Source of the DNA: JBBRGG01 sp038240875
Lineage (GTDB): Bacteria > Planctomycetota > Phycisphaerae > Phycisphaerales > UBA1924
Direction: 5' to 3'
Assembly (NCBI GenBank): GCA_038240875.1
Contig: JBBRGG010000137.1
Span: 1 to 9,637 of the forward strand
Length of the DNA: 9,637 nucleotides
This document shows, piece after piece, positions 1 through 5,842 of this stretch (within the stretch, counting starts at the first letter, position 1; each line of letters begins with the position of its first letter). The translations under genes and the position numbers were made by a program. The notes under the pieces were generated by a model that was not told where the DNA came from, ran no database searches, and saw only the letters and a program-made list of their open reading frames with translations.

Positions 1-7
1 TCAACAC

Positions 8-268
8 TTGAGCAAGCGGCTCACTTGCCGCGACTGTGCCGAATTTCTCGGTGAATACATCGAGGGTGCGTTACCTGTATTCCAGCAGATTGAACTGGAA
101 AGGCATTTGCGGTTGTGCCCGCCTTGCGTAACTTTTATTGAGCAATACAAAAAGACAATCGAGCTCTCTCGTGAATCCTTGTGCACGGAATCTGCGACCA
201 TGCCTGCGGTTGAGTGCCCCGAAGCGCTTATCCAAGCTATTCTCGCGGCCCGCGCCAAGCATGCATGA
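8..268 (+). CDS. zf-HC2 anti-sigma factor-like zinc protein (86 aa, start uncertain)
   Basis: A small soluble protein with the zinc-binding anti-sigma signature H33-x3-C37-x2-C40 (HLRLCPPC), preceded by C7 and C10, one of which probably supplies the fourth zinc ligand. The segment between them (EFLGEYIEGALP) is the typical first helix of the zf-HC2 family. Members of this family bind and restrain ECF sigma factors, and their genes usually follow the sigma gene, which would lie left of this window. No membrane segment follows the zinc domain, so if it is an anti-sigma factor it is cytoplasmic. The start used is TTG at 8, which fits the short N-terminal lead of related proteins, but the frame is open to the window edge, so an upstream start is possible. 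The tail after residue 55 has C59 and C70 and no recognised domain. The family call is good; the sigma-binding role is inferred. Confidence 0.75.
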   Translation: MSKRLTCRDCAEFLGEYIEGALPVFQQIELERHLRLCPPCVTFIEQYKKTIELSRESLCTESATMPAVECPEALIQAILAARAKHA

Positions 269-315
269 TGTTGTAAAGCATGACATTTCGTAAGCACGAT
301 ATTTTATAAAGCATA
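257..315. repeat. degenerate 16-17 bp direct repeats around TAAAGCAT
   Basis: Related words recur at a step of about 15-17 bp: AAGCATGCATGATG near 257, TAAAGCATGACATTT at 274, TAAGCACGATATTT at 291 and TAAAGCATATG at 306. The first copy overlaps the end of the anti-sigma-like gene and the rest lie in the AT-rich gap before the kinase gene. Regular spacing of an A/T-rich word in front of a promoter suggests stacked protein-binding sites, but a decayed tandem repeat is equally possible. Confidence 0.4.
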
Positions 316-379
316 TGTCCTCTCAATATAGATAATGTGACTTTGCGATGGGCTCTGCACCGGCTATCAGCAACAAACG

Positions 380-388
380 TGGTATACT
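380..388 (+). promoter_or_regulatory. extended -10 promoter candidate for the kinase operon
   Basis: TGG followed by TATACT makes an extended -10 element (TGn plus a 5/6 match to TATAAT). Six bases separate it from the ATG at 395, so transcription would begin at or next to the A of the start codon. No convincing -35 hexamer is seen 16-18 bp upstream and there is no Shine-Dalgarno sequence before the ATG. Both facts fit a leaderless transcript. The rest of the 269-394 gap is AT-rich and holds no gene. Confidence 0.5.
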
Positions 389-394
389 CGGCTC

Positions 395-2365
395 ATGTCC
401 GGGGCTTGTGATAAACTGAGCAAGACGAGCAAAGGCACAAAACGTGCACAAAGTAATCAGCAGATCGATTCGACACAGATCGATTCTGTACCAATCGTTC
501 TAGCTAATCCGGTCAAATCTCAATTACCCGATTCCAACCTGCGCGATTCCCACCGAATCGAAGCAAAGCCGCTTAACAGGCAACTAGATGGGTATCACTC
601 ACACGATTCGAATCCACCAGTCAGCACTCCCTTCACATCTCATGACACACTTTGGCAAGGCAGCAGCTTACCGAGCGTCGAATCAGCGGTGGTGGTGTTT
701 GATTCCAATGGCGTGATTCGCTTTGCCACCAAGTCTGCCGAAAGCGTCCTTGGCGTGCAATTGGTTCTTAATGCGCGCATTCAAGCCTCCAAATCCGACA
801 CCATCGCGTCGCGCTTTGTTGAAGTAATCCAAGATCGTCGGCGCGTCGCGATGAAAGCTATCGAAGCATCGAGTCAGAGCTCATTCGACGACCAAATCTG
901 CATACTAGATCCTACGTCAGGGCTTCCGGTTCTTGTGTGCAGGTTTGCGATTGCGGCCGATGGCACCACCGCGTGCACCCTGATGGATTCCGCGGAACAC
1001 AGGCGAGTGTCATATATCGCGCAATCTGTCGACAACCGCTTGCGTCATGTTCAGAAAATGGAAGCCTTGGGCCAGCTTGCTTCGGGAGTCGCCCACGATT
1101 TCAATAACTTGCTAACTGCGATCCGTGGCCATGTGTCGCTCGCACGCTCAACACTTCCCAAACGCCATCCAGCAATTGAGAATCTTGGGCATGTCGAGCA
1201 AGCCGCCGCACAAGCCGCAGGCGTGGTCAACGCGCTCATGACCTTTGGGCGCGGTGCACCAGGATTTAGCAGGACCATTCCAGCAAGGCAGATCGTCGAT
1301 GCAGTCGAAGGGATGTTCCGCCGAACGATCTCCCCGCGGATCAATTTCGAAGTGCGGTACACGAGTGAAACCGAATTGTTCGTCAATGCCGATCCTCACT
1401 TGATCCAACAAGCACTCCTGAATCTACTGATCAACGCACGTGATGCGATCAGCGAACGGCTGAGCATCGAGCACGAGCCAGGTTCGCCATCACGTGGTTC
1501 GCCATCACGTGGTTCGTCATCACGCAGTACGTCGTCACGAGGTTCGCCAAAGCCAGCCGATGTATATAGCCTCCCGTATATAGGTACTATTACCCTTTCA
1601 ATCGAGCACGATGCAGATGCGGCACGCGTGTTGTTCGTCGTCGCGGACAATGGCACAGGCATTTCTCCCGAACACCTTGCACGCATCTTTGAGCCCTTCT
1701 TCACCACCAAGCCACGCGGCCAGGGAACGGGCCTGGGGCTCTCGATCGTTCACGCGATCGTCGCTGAACACTCAGGCACGATCGACGTCGATTCAACATC
1801 AGGCATCGGCACCACCTTCACCATTCGATTGCTTGCAAGCTCCGATACCACTGAGCCAAGATCCTCGCTCCAGACCATCGCGCGAGAAACCAGATACTCG
1901 GGCACAGCCTTGGTCGTCGAGCCAAACCAGTTGGTCCGTGGCCTGATAGTCTCGATGCTCGAAAGCATCGGCTTTACCACGCGCACCGCACACGACGGCA
2001 AACAAGCAATCGCAGCACTGAAAGTCGAACGGCAGATCACACTCGCCGTCATTGCTCATCATCTTTCCGGTACCGACGTTGGCACGCTGCTCAAGGCCTT
2101 TCGCGAGACTTCGCCCACGCTTGCCTGCTTAATTATTTCCAATGATGATGAATTGCCTGTTGACATCAAGCACTTGTCCTCGATTGTGTTGATCAAGAAG
2201 CCATTCGATGTTATGGATTTCTCTGCTGCGATTGCACACTTGAGTCAGCTTGGCAGTACACTGAACATCGCAGTATCTACTTCTTCGCTCAAAGATACCG
2301 TCGAACGTGCCCATATCGAGTCCATGCCCGCACGGATTCCCGCAGCGGAAGGAGGCGTCAATTGA
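395..2365 (+). CDS. cytoplasmic PAS hybrid histidine kinase with degenerate receiver
   Basis: A 656-residue sensor kinase without membrane segments. Residues 1-90 are a Ser/Asp-rich low-complexity extension in which Asp-Ser recurs, always written GAT-TCn. A PAS-like domain follows (about 94-200). The HisKA H-box (KMEALGQLASGVAHDFNNLL, phospho-His H234) is of the HPK4/NtrB-like type. The ATPase domain has the N-box NLLINARDAI (N347), G1 DNGTGIS (D418), F-box FEPFFTTK and G2 GTGLGLS. An in-frame tandem repeat, residues 363-385, is inserted between the N-box and G1. The C-terminal receiver-like domain (about 501-620) keeps the Ser (S582) and the Lys-Pro (K602-P603), but its acidic pair is E509-P510 and the phosphoacceptor position is Ala554 (IAHHLSG). 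It should therefore not be phosphorylated in the usual way. The ATG at 395 is chosen because no other Met occurs before the PAS domain. The stop overlaps the response regulator start. The stimulus is unknown. Confidence 0.93.
   Translation: MSGACDKLSKTSKGTKRAQSNQQIDSTQIDSVPIVLANPVKSQLPDSNLRDSHRIEAKPLNRQLDGYHSHDSNPPVSTPFTSHDTLWQGSSLPSVESAVVVFDSNGVIRFATKSAESVLGVQLVLNARIQASKSDTIASRFVEVIQDRRRVAMKAIEASSQSSFDDQICILDPTSGLPVLVCRFAIAADGTTACTLMDSAEHRRVSYIAQSVDNRLRHVQKMEALGQLASGVAHDFNNLLTAIRGHVSLARSTLPKRHPAIENLGHVEQAAAQAAGVVNALMTFGRGAPGFSRTIPARQIVDAVEGMFRRTISPRINFEVRYTSETELFVNADPHLIQQALLNLLINARDAISERLSIEHEPGSPSRGSPSRGSSSRSTSSRGSPKPADVYSLPYIGTITLSIEHDADAARVLFVVADNGTGISPEHLARIFEPFFTTKPRGQGTGLGLSIVHAIVAEHSGTIDVDSTSGIGTTFTIRLLASSDTTEPRSSLQTIARETRYSGTALVVEPNQLVRGLIVSMLESIGFTTRTAHDGKQAIAALKVERQITLAVIAHHLSGTDVGTLLKAFRETSPTLACLIISNDDELPVDIKHLSSIVLIKKPFDVMDFSAAIAHLSQLGSTLNIAVSTSSLKDTVERAHIESMPARIPAAEGGVN
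1481..1549 (+). repeat. in-frame 15-bp tandem repeat (GSPSR units) in the kinase ATPase domain
   Basis: Two identical copies of ggttcgccatcacgt (1481-1495, 1496-1510) are followed by two diverged copies (1511-1525, 1526-1540) and a 9-base partial copy. They encode GSPSR, GSPSR, GSSSR, STSSR, GSP. The period is a multiple of three, so copy-number change would preserve the frame. The array lies in the loop between the N-box and the G1 box. Confidence 0.9.
2349..2355 (+). promoter_or_regulatory. Shine-Dalgarno AAGGAGG fixing the response regulator start at TTG 2362
   Basis: AAGGAGG lies inside the last codons of the kinase gene. It is 6 nt before the TTG at 2362 but 18 nt before the first in-frame ATG (2374), so the TTG is the better-placed start. 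The TTGA overlap (start TTG, stop TGA) is a standard translational-coupling arrangement. Confidence 0.75.
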
Positions 2366-3027
2366 ACGCGTCCATGCAGACTGTTACCGTTGTCCTGGCC
2401 GATGACCATACTCTTTTGCGTCGCGCTTTCGCGCAGATGCTCATGAAAACGACATCGGTCGTGGTCTGTGCCGACGTTGCGACGACTGACGAAGCCATCG
2501 ATGCATGCATCCGGTTCCTCCCGACAGTGGTTGTGCTGGATATCGATATCCAAGGCGTCGATCCCTTCGAGGCCGCGCGCATTATCCGAACACGAAGCCC
2601 GCGCACCAACGTGCTCTTCCTCTCCGCGTTTACGCAAGATCGGTTCATCGAAGCCGCGCTCGATGTGGGCGCGCTTGGGTACATCACCAAGAGCGAGCCG
2701 CCCGAAATTGCCATCGAAGCAATCTTGACGGTTGCGGAGGGGAAGGTCTACTTCTCCCAGAAGGTTCAGTCGCGCATAGTGATTTGTGCCGACGGCGCAC
2801 GATTGAAAGTGGAGTCGGCTACACGCGCCAGCACGCTCACCATTCGCGAGCTCGAAGTTCTTCGCTACATCGCCAAGGGCATGTCCAAAAAGGATGTCGC
2901 TCGTCTCATGCACCTCTCGATCAAGACCATTGAGAATCACACGGCCAACATCATGCGACGCCTCGACATCCACGATCGTGTCGAGCTCGCTCGCTTTGCC
3001 ATCCGCGAACGCATCGTTGAAGCCTGA
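2362..3027 (+). CDS. NarL/FixJ-family response regulator (receiver + LuxR HTH)
   Basis: A 221-residue DNA-binding response regulator, the probable partner of the kinase it overlaps by 4 bases. The receiver (about 7-125) has the acidic pair D14-D15 (LADDH), phosphoacceptor D60 (VVVLDIDIQG), S88 (FLSAF) and K110 (YITKSEPP), so all key residues are present. The C-terminal LuxR/GerE helix-turn-helix (about 157-221) has LTIRELEVL, the recognition-helix stretch SIKTIENHTANIM and the closing HDRVELARFA. Proteins of this class dimerise when phosphorylated and bind promoters. Because the kinase receiver lacks its Asp, direct transfer from H234 of the kinase to D60 here is the likely route. HPK4-type kinases with FixJ-type regulators are a known pairing. 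The start is TTG, chosen for its Shine-Dalgarno spacing. No strong terminator is seen after the stop. Target genes are unknown; the nearby free-standing HTH gene is one candidate. Confidence 0.95.
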   Translation: MNASMQTVTVVLADDHTLLRRAFAQMLMKTTSVVVCADVATTDEAIDACIRFLPTVVVLDIDIQGVDPFEAARIIRTRSPRTNVLFLSAFTQDRFIEAALDVGALGYITKSEPPEIAIEAILTVAEGKVYFSQKVQSRIVICADGARLKVESATRASTLTIRELEVLRYIAKGMSKKDVARLMHLSIKTIENHTANIMRRLDIHDRVELARFAIRERIVEA

Positions 3028-3232
3028 CCGTCGAGAATTGAGAGTGGCTGTAGTCCTTGTAACGCAGGCCAATGCCTTTAACTAGGTAACAGGCTGTCCA
3101 CAATGCAGTGAAAGATAAAATTTGATCATTTATTGCCCAAGCTATGGCACGTTAGTAATTTGTTAGAATTTATTTGCCAAGACTTTATTTGCAATGTCGC
3201 ACGATGTCAGAAGGTTGCAAGTGCCTTGATTC

Positions 3233-3244
3233 CACAAATTTGTG
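3233..3244. promoter_or_regulatory. 12-bp perfect palindrome cacaaatttgtg, possible operator
   Basis: The twelve bases read the same on both strands. The palindrome sits in the AT-rich part of the gap between the response regulator and the stand-alone HTH gene. LuxR/NarL-type proteins bind short dyads as dimers, so either neighbour could use it, but this is inference. Confidence 0.35.
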
Positions 3245-3386
3245 TATGAATTCGCCTTGTAGCCCACACACAGATGGATTTTTCCAAGCGTATTCCCGGT
3301 CTGAATAAGCATTACATCAGGAATCTAGCACGTAAAGGCACAAATACACCTCTGCACGTCCCCTGTACGTTTGCTACGATATGTCC

Positions 3387-3413
3387 TGCGAAGTGTTGTT
3401 CTTCGCGCAACAT
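3387..3413 (+). promoter_or_regulatory. two overlapping, mutually exclusive hairpins in the HTH gene leader
   Basis: Stem 1 pairs GCGAAG (3388-3393) with CTTCGC (3401-3406) over a 7-nt loop, extendable by a T-G pair. Stem 2 pairs TGTTG (3394-3398) with CAACA (3408-3412), extendable by a G-T pair at 3393/3413. The loop of stem 1 is the 5' arm of stem 2, so only one can form at a time. This resembles an attenuator or RNA switch in miniature, but there is no U-run and the stems are short, so chance is not excluded. Confidence 0.3.
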
Positions 3414-3552
3414 CGCCGCCTTGGGGTACGGTCCTCGTCGCAAAAATGAACGATGTTGTCACATCTGAAACCGGTATCTGGTGCATGTCAATCGAAACCA
3501 GTCAGGCGGCCAAGCTTGTCTGCACCAAAGTGTCGGAGAGGACCCCTGTTCA

Positions 3553-3559
3553 GAGAGGA
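3553..3559 (+). promoter_or_regulatory. Shine-Dalgarno (gagagga) for the HTH gene at 3567
   Basis: A purine-rich GAGAGGA lies 7 nt before the ATG at 3567. The same frame is open upstream to an ATG at 3453, but that start has no ribosome site and the added 38 residues look non-coding, so 3567 is preferred. Confidence 0.6.
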
Positions 3560-3566
3560 ATCTTGT

Positions 3567-3863
3567 ATGGCAAAGTCTCTACGTTCTAGCAAGCAGCGCG
3601 CCGGTGAGGGGCCGTCGTGGCTCGACGCTGGATTCGGACCTCGGCTTGCTTCTTCGCGGCCCGAACTTATTTCCCGTGTCAGTCCCGCACAGCATCGTGT
3701 TCTCGAGTTGCTCCTCACCGGATTGACCGAACCCGAGATTGCTATCAAGATCGATCGCTCGCGACACACAGTCCACGATCACACCAAGGCAATCTACGCC
3801 TCGCTCGGTGTTCGCTCGCGTGTCGAGCTCGTCCTGATATTCGCGCATCCAAAGCTCGTGTAA
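3567..3863 (+). CDS. stand-alone LuxR/GerE-type helix-turn-helix protein (98 aa)
   Basis: A small DNA-binding protein consisting of a basic, Ser-rich N-terminal stretch (1-35) and one LuxR/GerE domain (about 38-93). The domain shows the scaffold helix (VSPAQHRVLELLLTGLTEPE), the turn and recognition helix (SRHTVHDHTKAIY) and the closing helix with LGVRSRVEL. It has no receiver, ligand-binding or sensor domain, like Bacillus GerE in architecture. The usual TxRE motif at the start of the domain is SPAQH, so the conserved Glu is replaced. Without a sensor, its activity must be set by its expression level, a partner or its leader. It is preceded by a long non-coding region and is the last plus-strand gene before convergent minus-strand genes. 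The response regulator two-component pair upstream may control it, but nothing in the sequence proves that. The domain call is firm; the target and role are unknown. Confidence 0.88.
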   Translation: MAKSLRSSKQRAGEGPSWLDAGFGPRLASSRPELISRVSPAQHRVLELLLTGLTEPEIAIKIDRSRHTVHDHTKAIYASLGVRSRVELVLIFAHPKLV

Positions 3864-3884
3864 TTGCCTCGTAGGTAACAACTT

Positions 3885-3923
3885 GCGTGAGCGTTTGGCG
3901 TGAGCGTTTGGCGTGAGCGTCTG
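3885..3923. repeat. three tandem copies of a 13-bp unit (gcgtgagcgtttg)
   Basis: Copies at 3885-3897 and 3898-3910 are identical. The third (3911-3923) has one C for T, and a decayed fourth begins at 3924 (gcgtgggct). The array is 21 bp after the HTH gene stop. A 13-bp period is not a codon multiple, consistent with non-coding sequence. Confidence 0.9.
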
Positions 3924-4074
3924 GCGTGGGCTCGCCGCGTGTCGTCAAGTCTCAACCAACGTCGATACACGTGCTGCTTAATCAAAAATCCAAATAGCTG
4001 TTGCGCGCACCTACCTAAGTAGATCCGCACGTATAAAACGCTGTCTTAACGGATCGACGCGTTTAGCTATTCCC

Positions 4075-4094
4075 TGCCCATCGTTGGGGCATTT
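4075..4094 (+). terminator. possible rho-independent terminator, plus strand
   Basis: TGCCC (4075-4079) pairs with GGGCA (4087-4091) around a 7-nt loop, followed by TTTATGTTCATTT. The stem is only 5 bp and the T-rich tail is broken by other bases. It lies about 210 bp after the HTH gene, the last plus-strand gene here, in the right place to end that transcript. Confidence 0.35.
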
Positions 4095-4110
4095 ATGTTC
4101 ATTTACATAA
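4093..4110. promoter_or_regulatory. inverted repeat TTATGT-N6-ACATAA
   Basis: Six-base arms separated by six bases, giving a dyad with centres one helical turn apart (12 bp). It directly abuts the candidate terminator stem. It could be a dimer-binding site or simply part of terminator structure. Confidence 0.25.
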
Positions 4111-4233
4111 GCGGTTGGTGCTGCGCGAATGAAGCTGTATTCACAACTTTGTGCGAGGTAGTATCGCGATAAGCCTGTGAATGGCAACAAAATTCAGTTG
4201 CTAGGCCCGGAAGATTTAGTCCACAAGAAAGTT

Positions 4234-4249
4234 CCCCCTGCAAGCGGGG
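4234..4249 (-). terminator. possible terminator for the amine oxidase transcript, minus strand
   Basis: Read on the minus strand, CCCC and GGGG arms flank a 7-8 nt loop just after the amine oxidase stop, followed by AACTTTCTT. The stem is short and the T-run interrupted, so this is a weak call based mainly on position. Confidence 0.3.
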
Positions 4250-4261
4250 CGGGCGTTGCAT

Positions 4262-5794
4262 TCATCGCTGGCGTACTTCGAGAGTTTCAAGGATCCGATC
4301 AGCGACTTCGATCCCGCTTTGAAGTGCACCTTCCATATATCCCACAAAGGCGTGAGTGCAATGCTCGCCTGCAAAGTGGAGACCGTCGTATCCCGTGTGC
4401 AACGCTGCGCCGCTCGCCATCAGTTCGCCGGGCGCGGGGAAGGAATAGCTCGCCTTTGTGTATTTGAAACCAGGCCAATCCATAAATCGGGTCTTGATCA
4501 CTTCCTCTTTGTACCCCGGGTAGAGCTCTTCGAGTTCCCCCGAATACCGCGCGGCACGCTCGACCGCGGGAAGCTCGATGGCGACTTTCGCGTCGCTCCC
4601 GCCCGAGAAAGCATTCAGAACCCACGGGTCGCCTTGGCGCGAGGTCTGGTTGTCGGTACTGTGCCAAGTGAGGTTGACCATGCCATCGCGAAGCGAGTCC
4701 GGCGCGAGGCCATTGCGCAACCAGACTTTGCTCTTGAGCACGCTTAGAAACTTGACGTTCATTCCCATCTGTGGCCCACTTGCCAGCTCTTCAGGTACAT
4801 CAAACTCAATATCTTTCCAGACCGTTGGCGGCACCGCAAGCACCACCGAATCCGCATCAAAGACGGTGCCCGCGGCATGCACGCGCAGCCTTGGGCTTCC
4901 AGGCTTTGTCGCCGCAAGCCGTTCTATTTTATTTACTGGCGCGTTAGTGAATAGACCTCGGGACGACGACCTCGCGCTTTGGAATTGCTTTGCCAGTGCG
5001 AGAGCGAGCTCGTTATTTCCTTCGGCACAGCGGTACACCTCTGACTCGGTCCAGTACTGTTCGAGCCCGCCACCCTTGACCGCTGCAAGATTTGCAAGAT
5101 ACGACTGCTTCGGCGTATCAACCCCATTGTCAGCACGCATCTGCGCATCGAGCACGGCTACTTCAAGATCGCTGAGCCCAAGCCCTTCGAGCCACGCGCG
5201 AAGCGAGAGGGCATCAAGGGCCGCTGCACTTTCGCTGAGCCAGGGCTTCTCGGCGTTGATCGCCGCAGCGTCGTTGGTCATGCGCTTAAACGCGTGTTCC
5301 GCGGCTTCCCAAAGCGCTTCGGCTTGCTTGGCGGAAATAGCCTTCCCATTCATAATCACGGGCGTGTCGCCCGCTTCAGAAGTGACATCGCGCAGAGTGA
5401 GCCCGAAGCGTTTGGCGTAGACAAGCCACGTGGGGTGATTGCTGCCGATGAGCTCGCCGCCTCCTTCAACGACGCGGTTCTGTGCAAGCGCGGTTTCGCC
5501 CTTGAACGTCAGCACGCGACCACCCACGCGCGGCCCGGCTTCGAGGATCGTCACGTCGCACATCTGCGCGGCCAAGCGGTCCGCGCACGATAACCCGGAA
5601 AAACCAGCACCAATCACGATGACCTTCGCCGGCTCCGCTTGCTTGTCTCGCGCTTGAGCCACAGTAGACATTGGCCCCAAAAGACTAAAGGCAGCCGCGG
5701 CGGCAGCGGAAGATTTCAGCGCTTCACGGCGCGAGATAGCAGCGCGTTCGGGGTCGTGCTTGCGGATCAGTTGAGCTATTAGTGGAGGTGCCAT
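4262..5794 (-). CDS. Tat-exported FAD-dependent amine oxidase (flavin monoamine oxidase family)
   Basis: About 510 residues from the ATG at 5794, or 520 from an in-frame ATG at 5824. Numbering here is from 5794. Residues 20-48 are a twin-arginine signal (SRREALK, an Ala-rich core, then AQA as the likely cleavage site), so the protein is exported folded with its cofactor. The FAD-binding Rossmann motif VIGAGFSGLSCA (60-71), LEAGPRVGGRV (84-94) and the C-terminal FAGEHCTHAFVGYMEGALQSG (475-495) define the amine oxidase family. K349 (NVKFL) matches the family Lys near the flavin N5. The Cys that binds FAD covalently in MAO A/B is not evident, so FAD is probably non-covalent. The family oxidises amines or amino acids to imine plus H2O2; the substrate cannot be told. 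The 5794 start is preferred because an extended -10 sits just before it. The gene follows the VKOR-DsbA gene by 18-48 bp and may also be cotranscribed with it. Confidence 0.9.
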   Translation of the reverse strand: MAPPLIAQLIRKHDPERAAISRREALKSSAAAAAAFSLLGPMSTVAQARDKQAEPAKVIVIGAGFSGLSCADRLAAQMCDVTILEAGPRVGGRVLTFKGETALAQNRVVEGGGELIGSNHPTWLVYAKRFGLTLRDVTSEAGDTPVIMNGKAISAKQAEALWEAAEHAFKRMTNDAAAINAEKPWLSESAAALDALSLRAWLEGLGLSDLEVAVLDAQMRADNGVDTPKQSYLANLAAVKGGGLEQYWTESEVYRCAEGNNELALALAKQFQSARSSSRGLFTNAPVNKIERLAATKPGSPRLRVHAAGTVFDADSVVLAVPPTVWKDIEFDVPEELASGPQMGMNVKFLSVLKSKVWLRNGLAPDSLRDGMVNLTWHSTDNQTSRQGDPWVLNAFSGGSDAKVAIELPAVERAARYSGELEELYPGYKEEVIKTRFMDWPGFKYTKASYSFPAPGELMASGAALHTGYDGLHFAGEHCTHAFVGYMEGALQSGIEVADRILETLEVRQR

Positions 5795-5800
5795 GCGCAC

Positions 5801-5809
5801 AATATAGCA
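5801..5809 (-). promoter_or_regulatory. extended -10 promoter candidate for the amine oxidase gene
   Basis: On the minus strand TGC precedes TATATT, and six bases (GTGCGC) separate it from the ATG at 5794. This is the same geometry as before the kinase gene at 380-394. No -35 match is seen 17 bp upstream and no Shine-Dalgarno is present, which fits a leaderless transcript starting at the A of the ATG. It lies inside the alternative N-terminus that would begin at 5824. Confidence 0.45.
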
Positions 5810-5842
5810 AAAATGTGCGGGCATGAACGTAACCGATCAAAC

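Larger units (their letters stand above)
3028..3566. other. 539-bp AT-rich non-coding region / possible long leader
   Basis: No convincing gene is found. From about 3080 to 3260 the sequence is markedly AT-rich, with three related words (TTTATTGC at 3129, TTTATTTGC at 3169 and 3184) and a 12-bp palindrome at 3233. An extended -10-like element, TGT + TAGAAT at 3161-3169, could start a transcript about 390 nt upstream of the HTH gene. No matching -35 is evident. From about 3387 several short hairpins occur (listed separately for 3387-3413; also GATGT/ACATC at 3452-3465 with a 4-nt loop). No known riboswitch class was recognised by eye. Confidence 0.6.
3864..4261. other. 398-bp gap between convergent genes
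   Basis: This separates the plus-strand HTH gene from the minus-strand amine oxidase gene. It holds a 13-bp tandem repeat, a GC hairpin at 4075-4091, an inverted repeat at 4093-4110 and a GC-rich hairpin at 4234-4249 (listed separately). A TATAAA at 4032-4037 has no suitable -35. Open frames here on either strand are short, lack ribosome sites and resemble no family, so I see no gene. No tRNA or recognised RNA family was seen. Confidence 0.6.

Noticed and set aside
1481..1549. 15-bp repeats considered as a CRISPR array
   Set aside because: The units are contiguous without spacers and sit in frame inside a kinase domain.
2245..3072. 275-codon minus-strand open frame
   Set aside because: It is antisense to the end of the kinase and the response regulator, both of which have clear conserved motifs.
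3274..3468. 64-codon plus-strand frame in the gap before the HTH gene
   Set aside because: No ribosome site, no family resemblance, and composition unlike the neighbouring genes. A very small real peptide cannot be fully excluded.
3028..3566. Known riboswitch or tRNA in the long gap
   Set aside because: No cloverleaf or recognisable conserved riboswitch core was found by eye; a covariance-model search would be decisive.
3446..3589. 47-codon frame overlapping the HTH gene start, considered as a leader peptide
   Set aside because: No Shine-Dalgarno before its ATG, and no codon run suggesting attenuation.
4177..4467. 96-codon plus-strand frame crossing the amine oxidase stop
   Set aside because: It overlaps the conserved C-terminal FAD motif of the amine oxidase on the other strand and has no ribosome site.
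4578..5420. 280-codon plus-strand open frame
   Set aside because: It lies wholly opposite the amine oxidase gene, has Ser/Arg/Ala-rich composition typical of antisense frames in GC-rich genes, and shows no domain.
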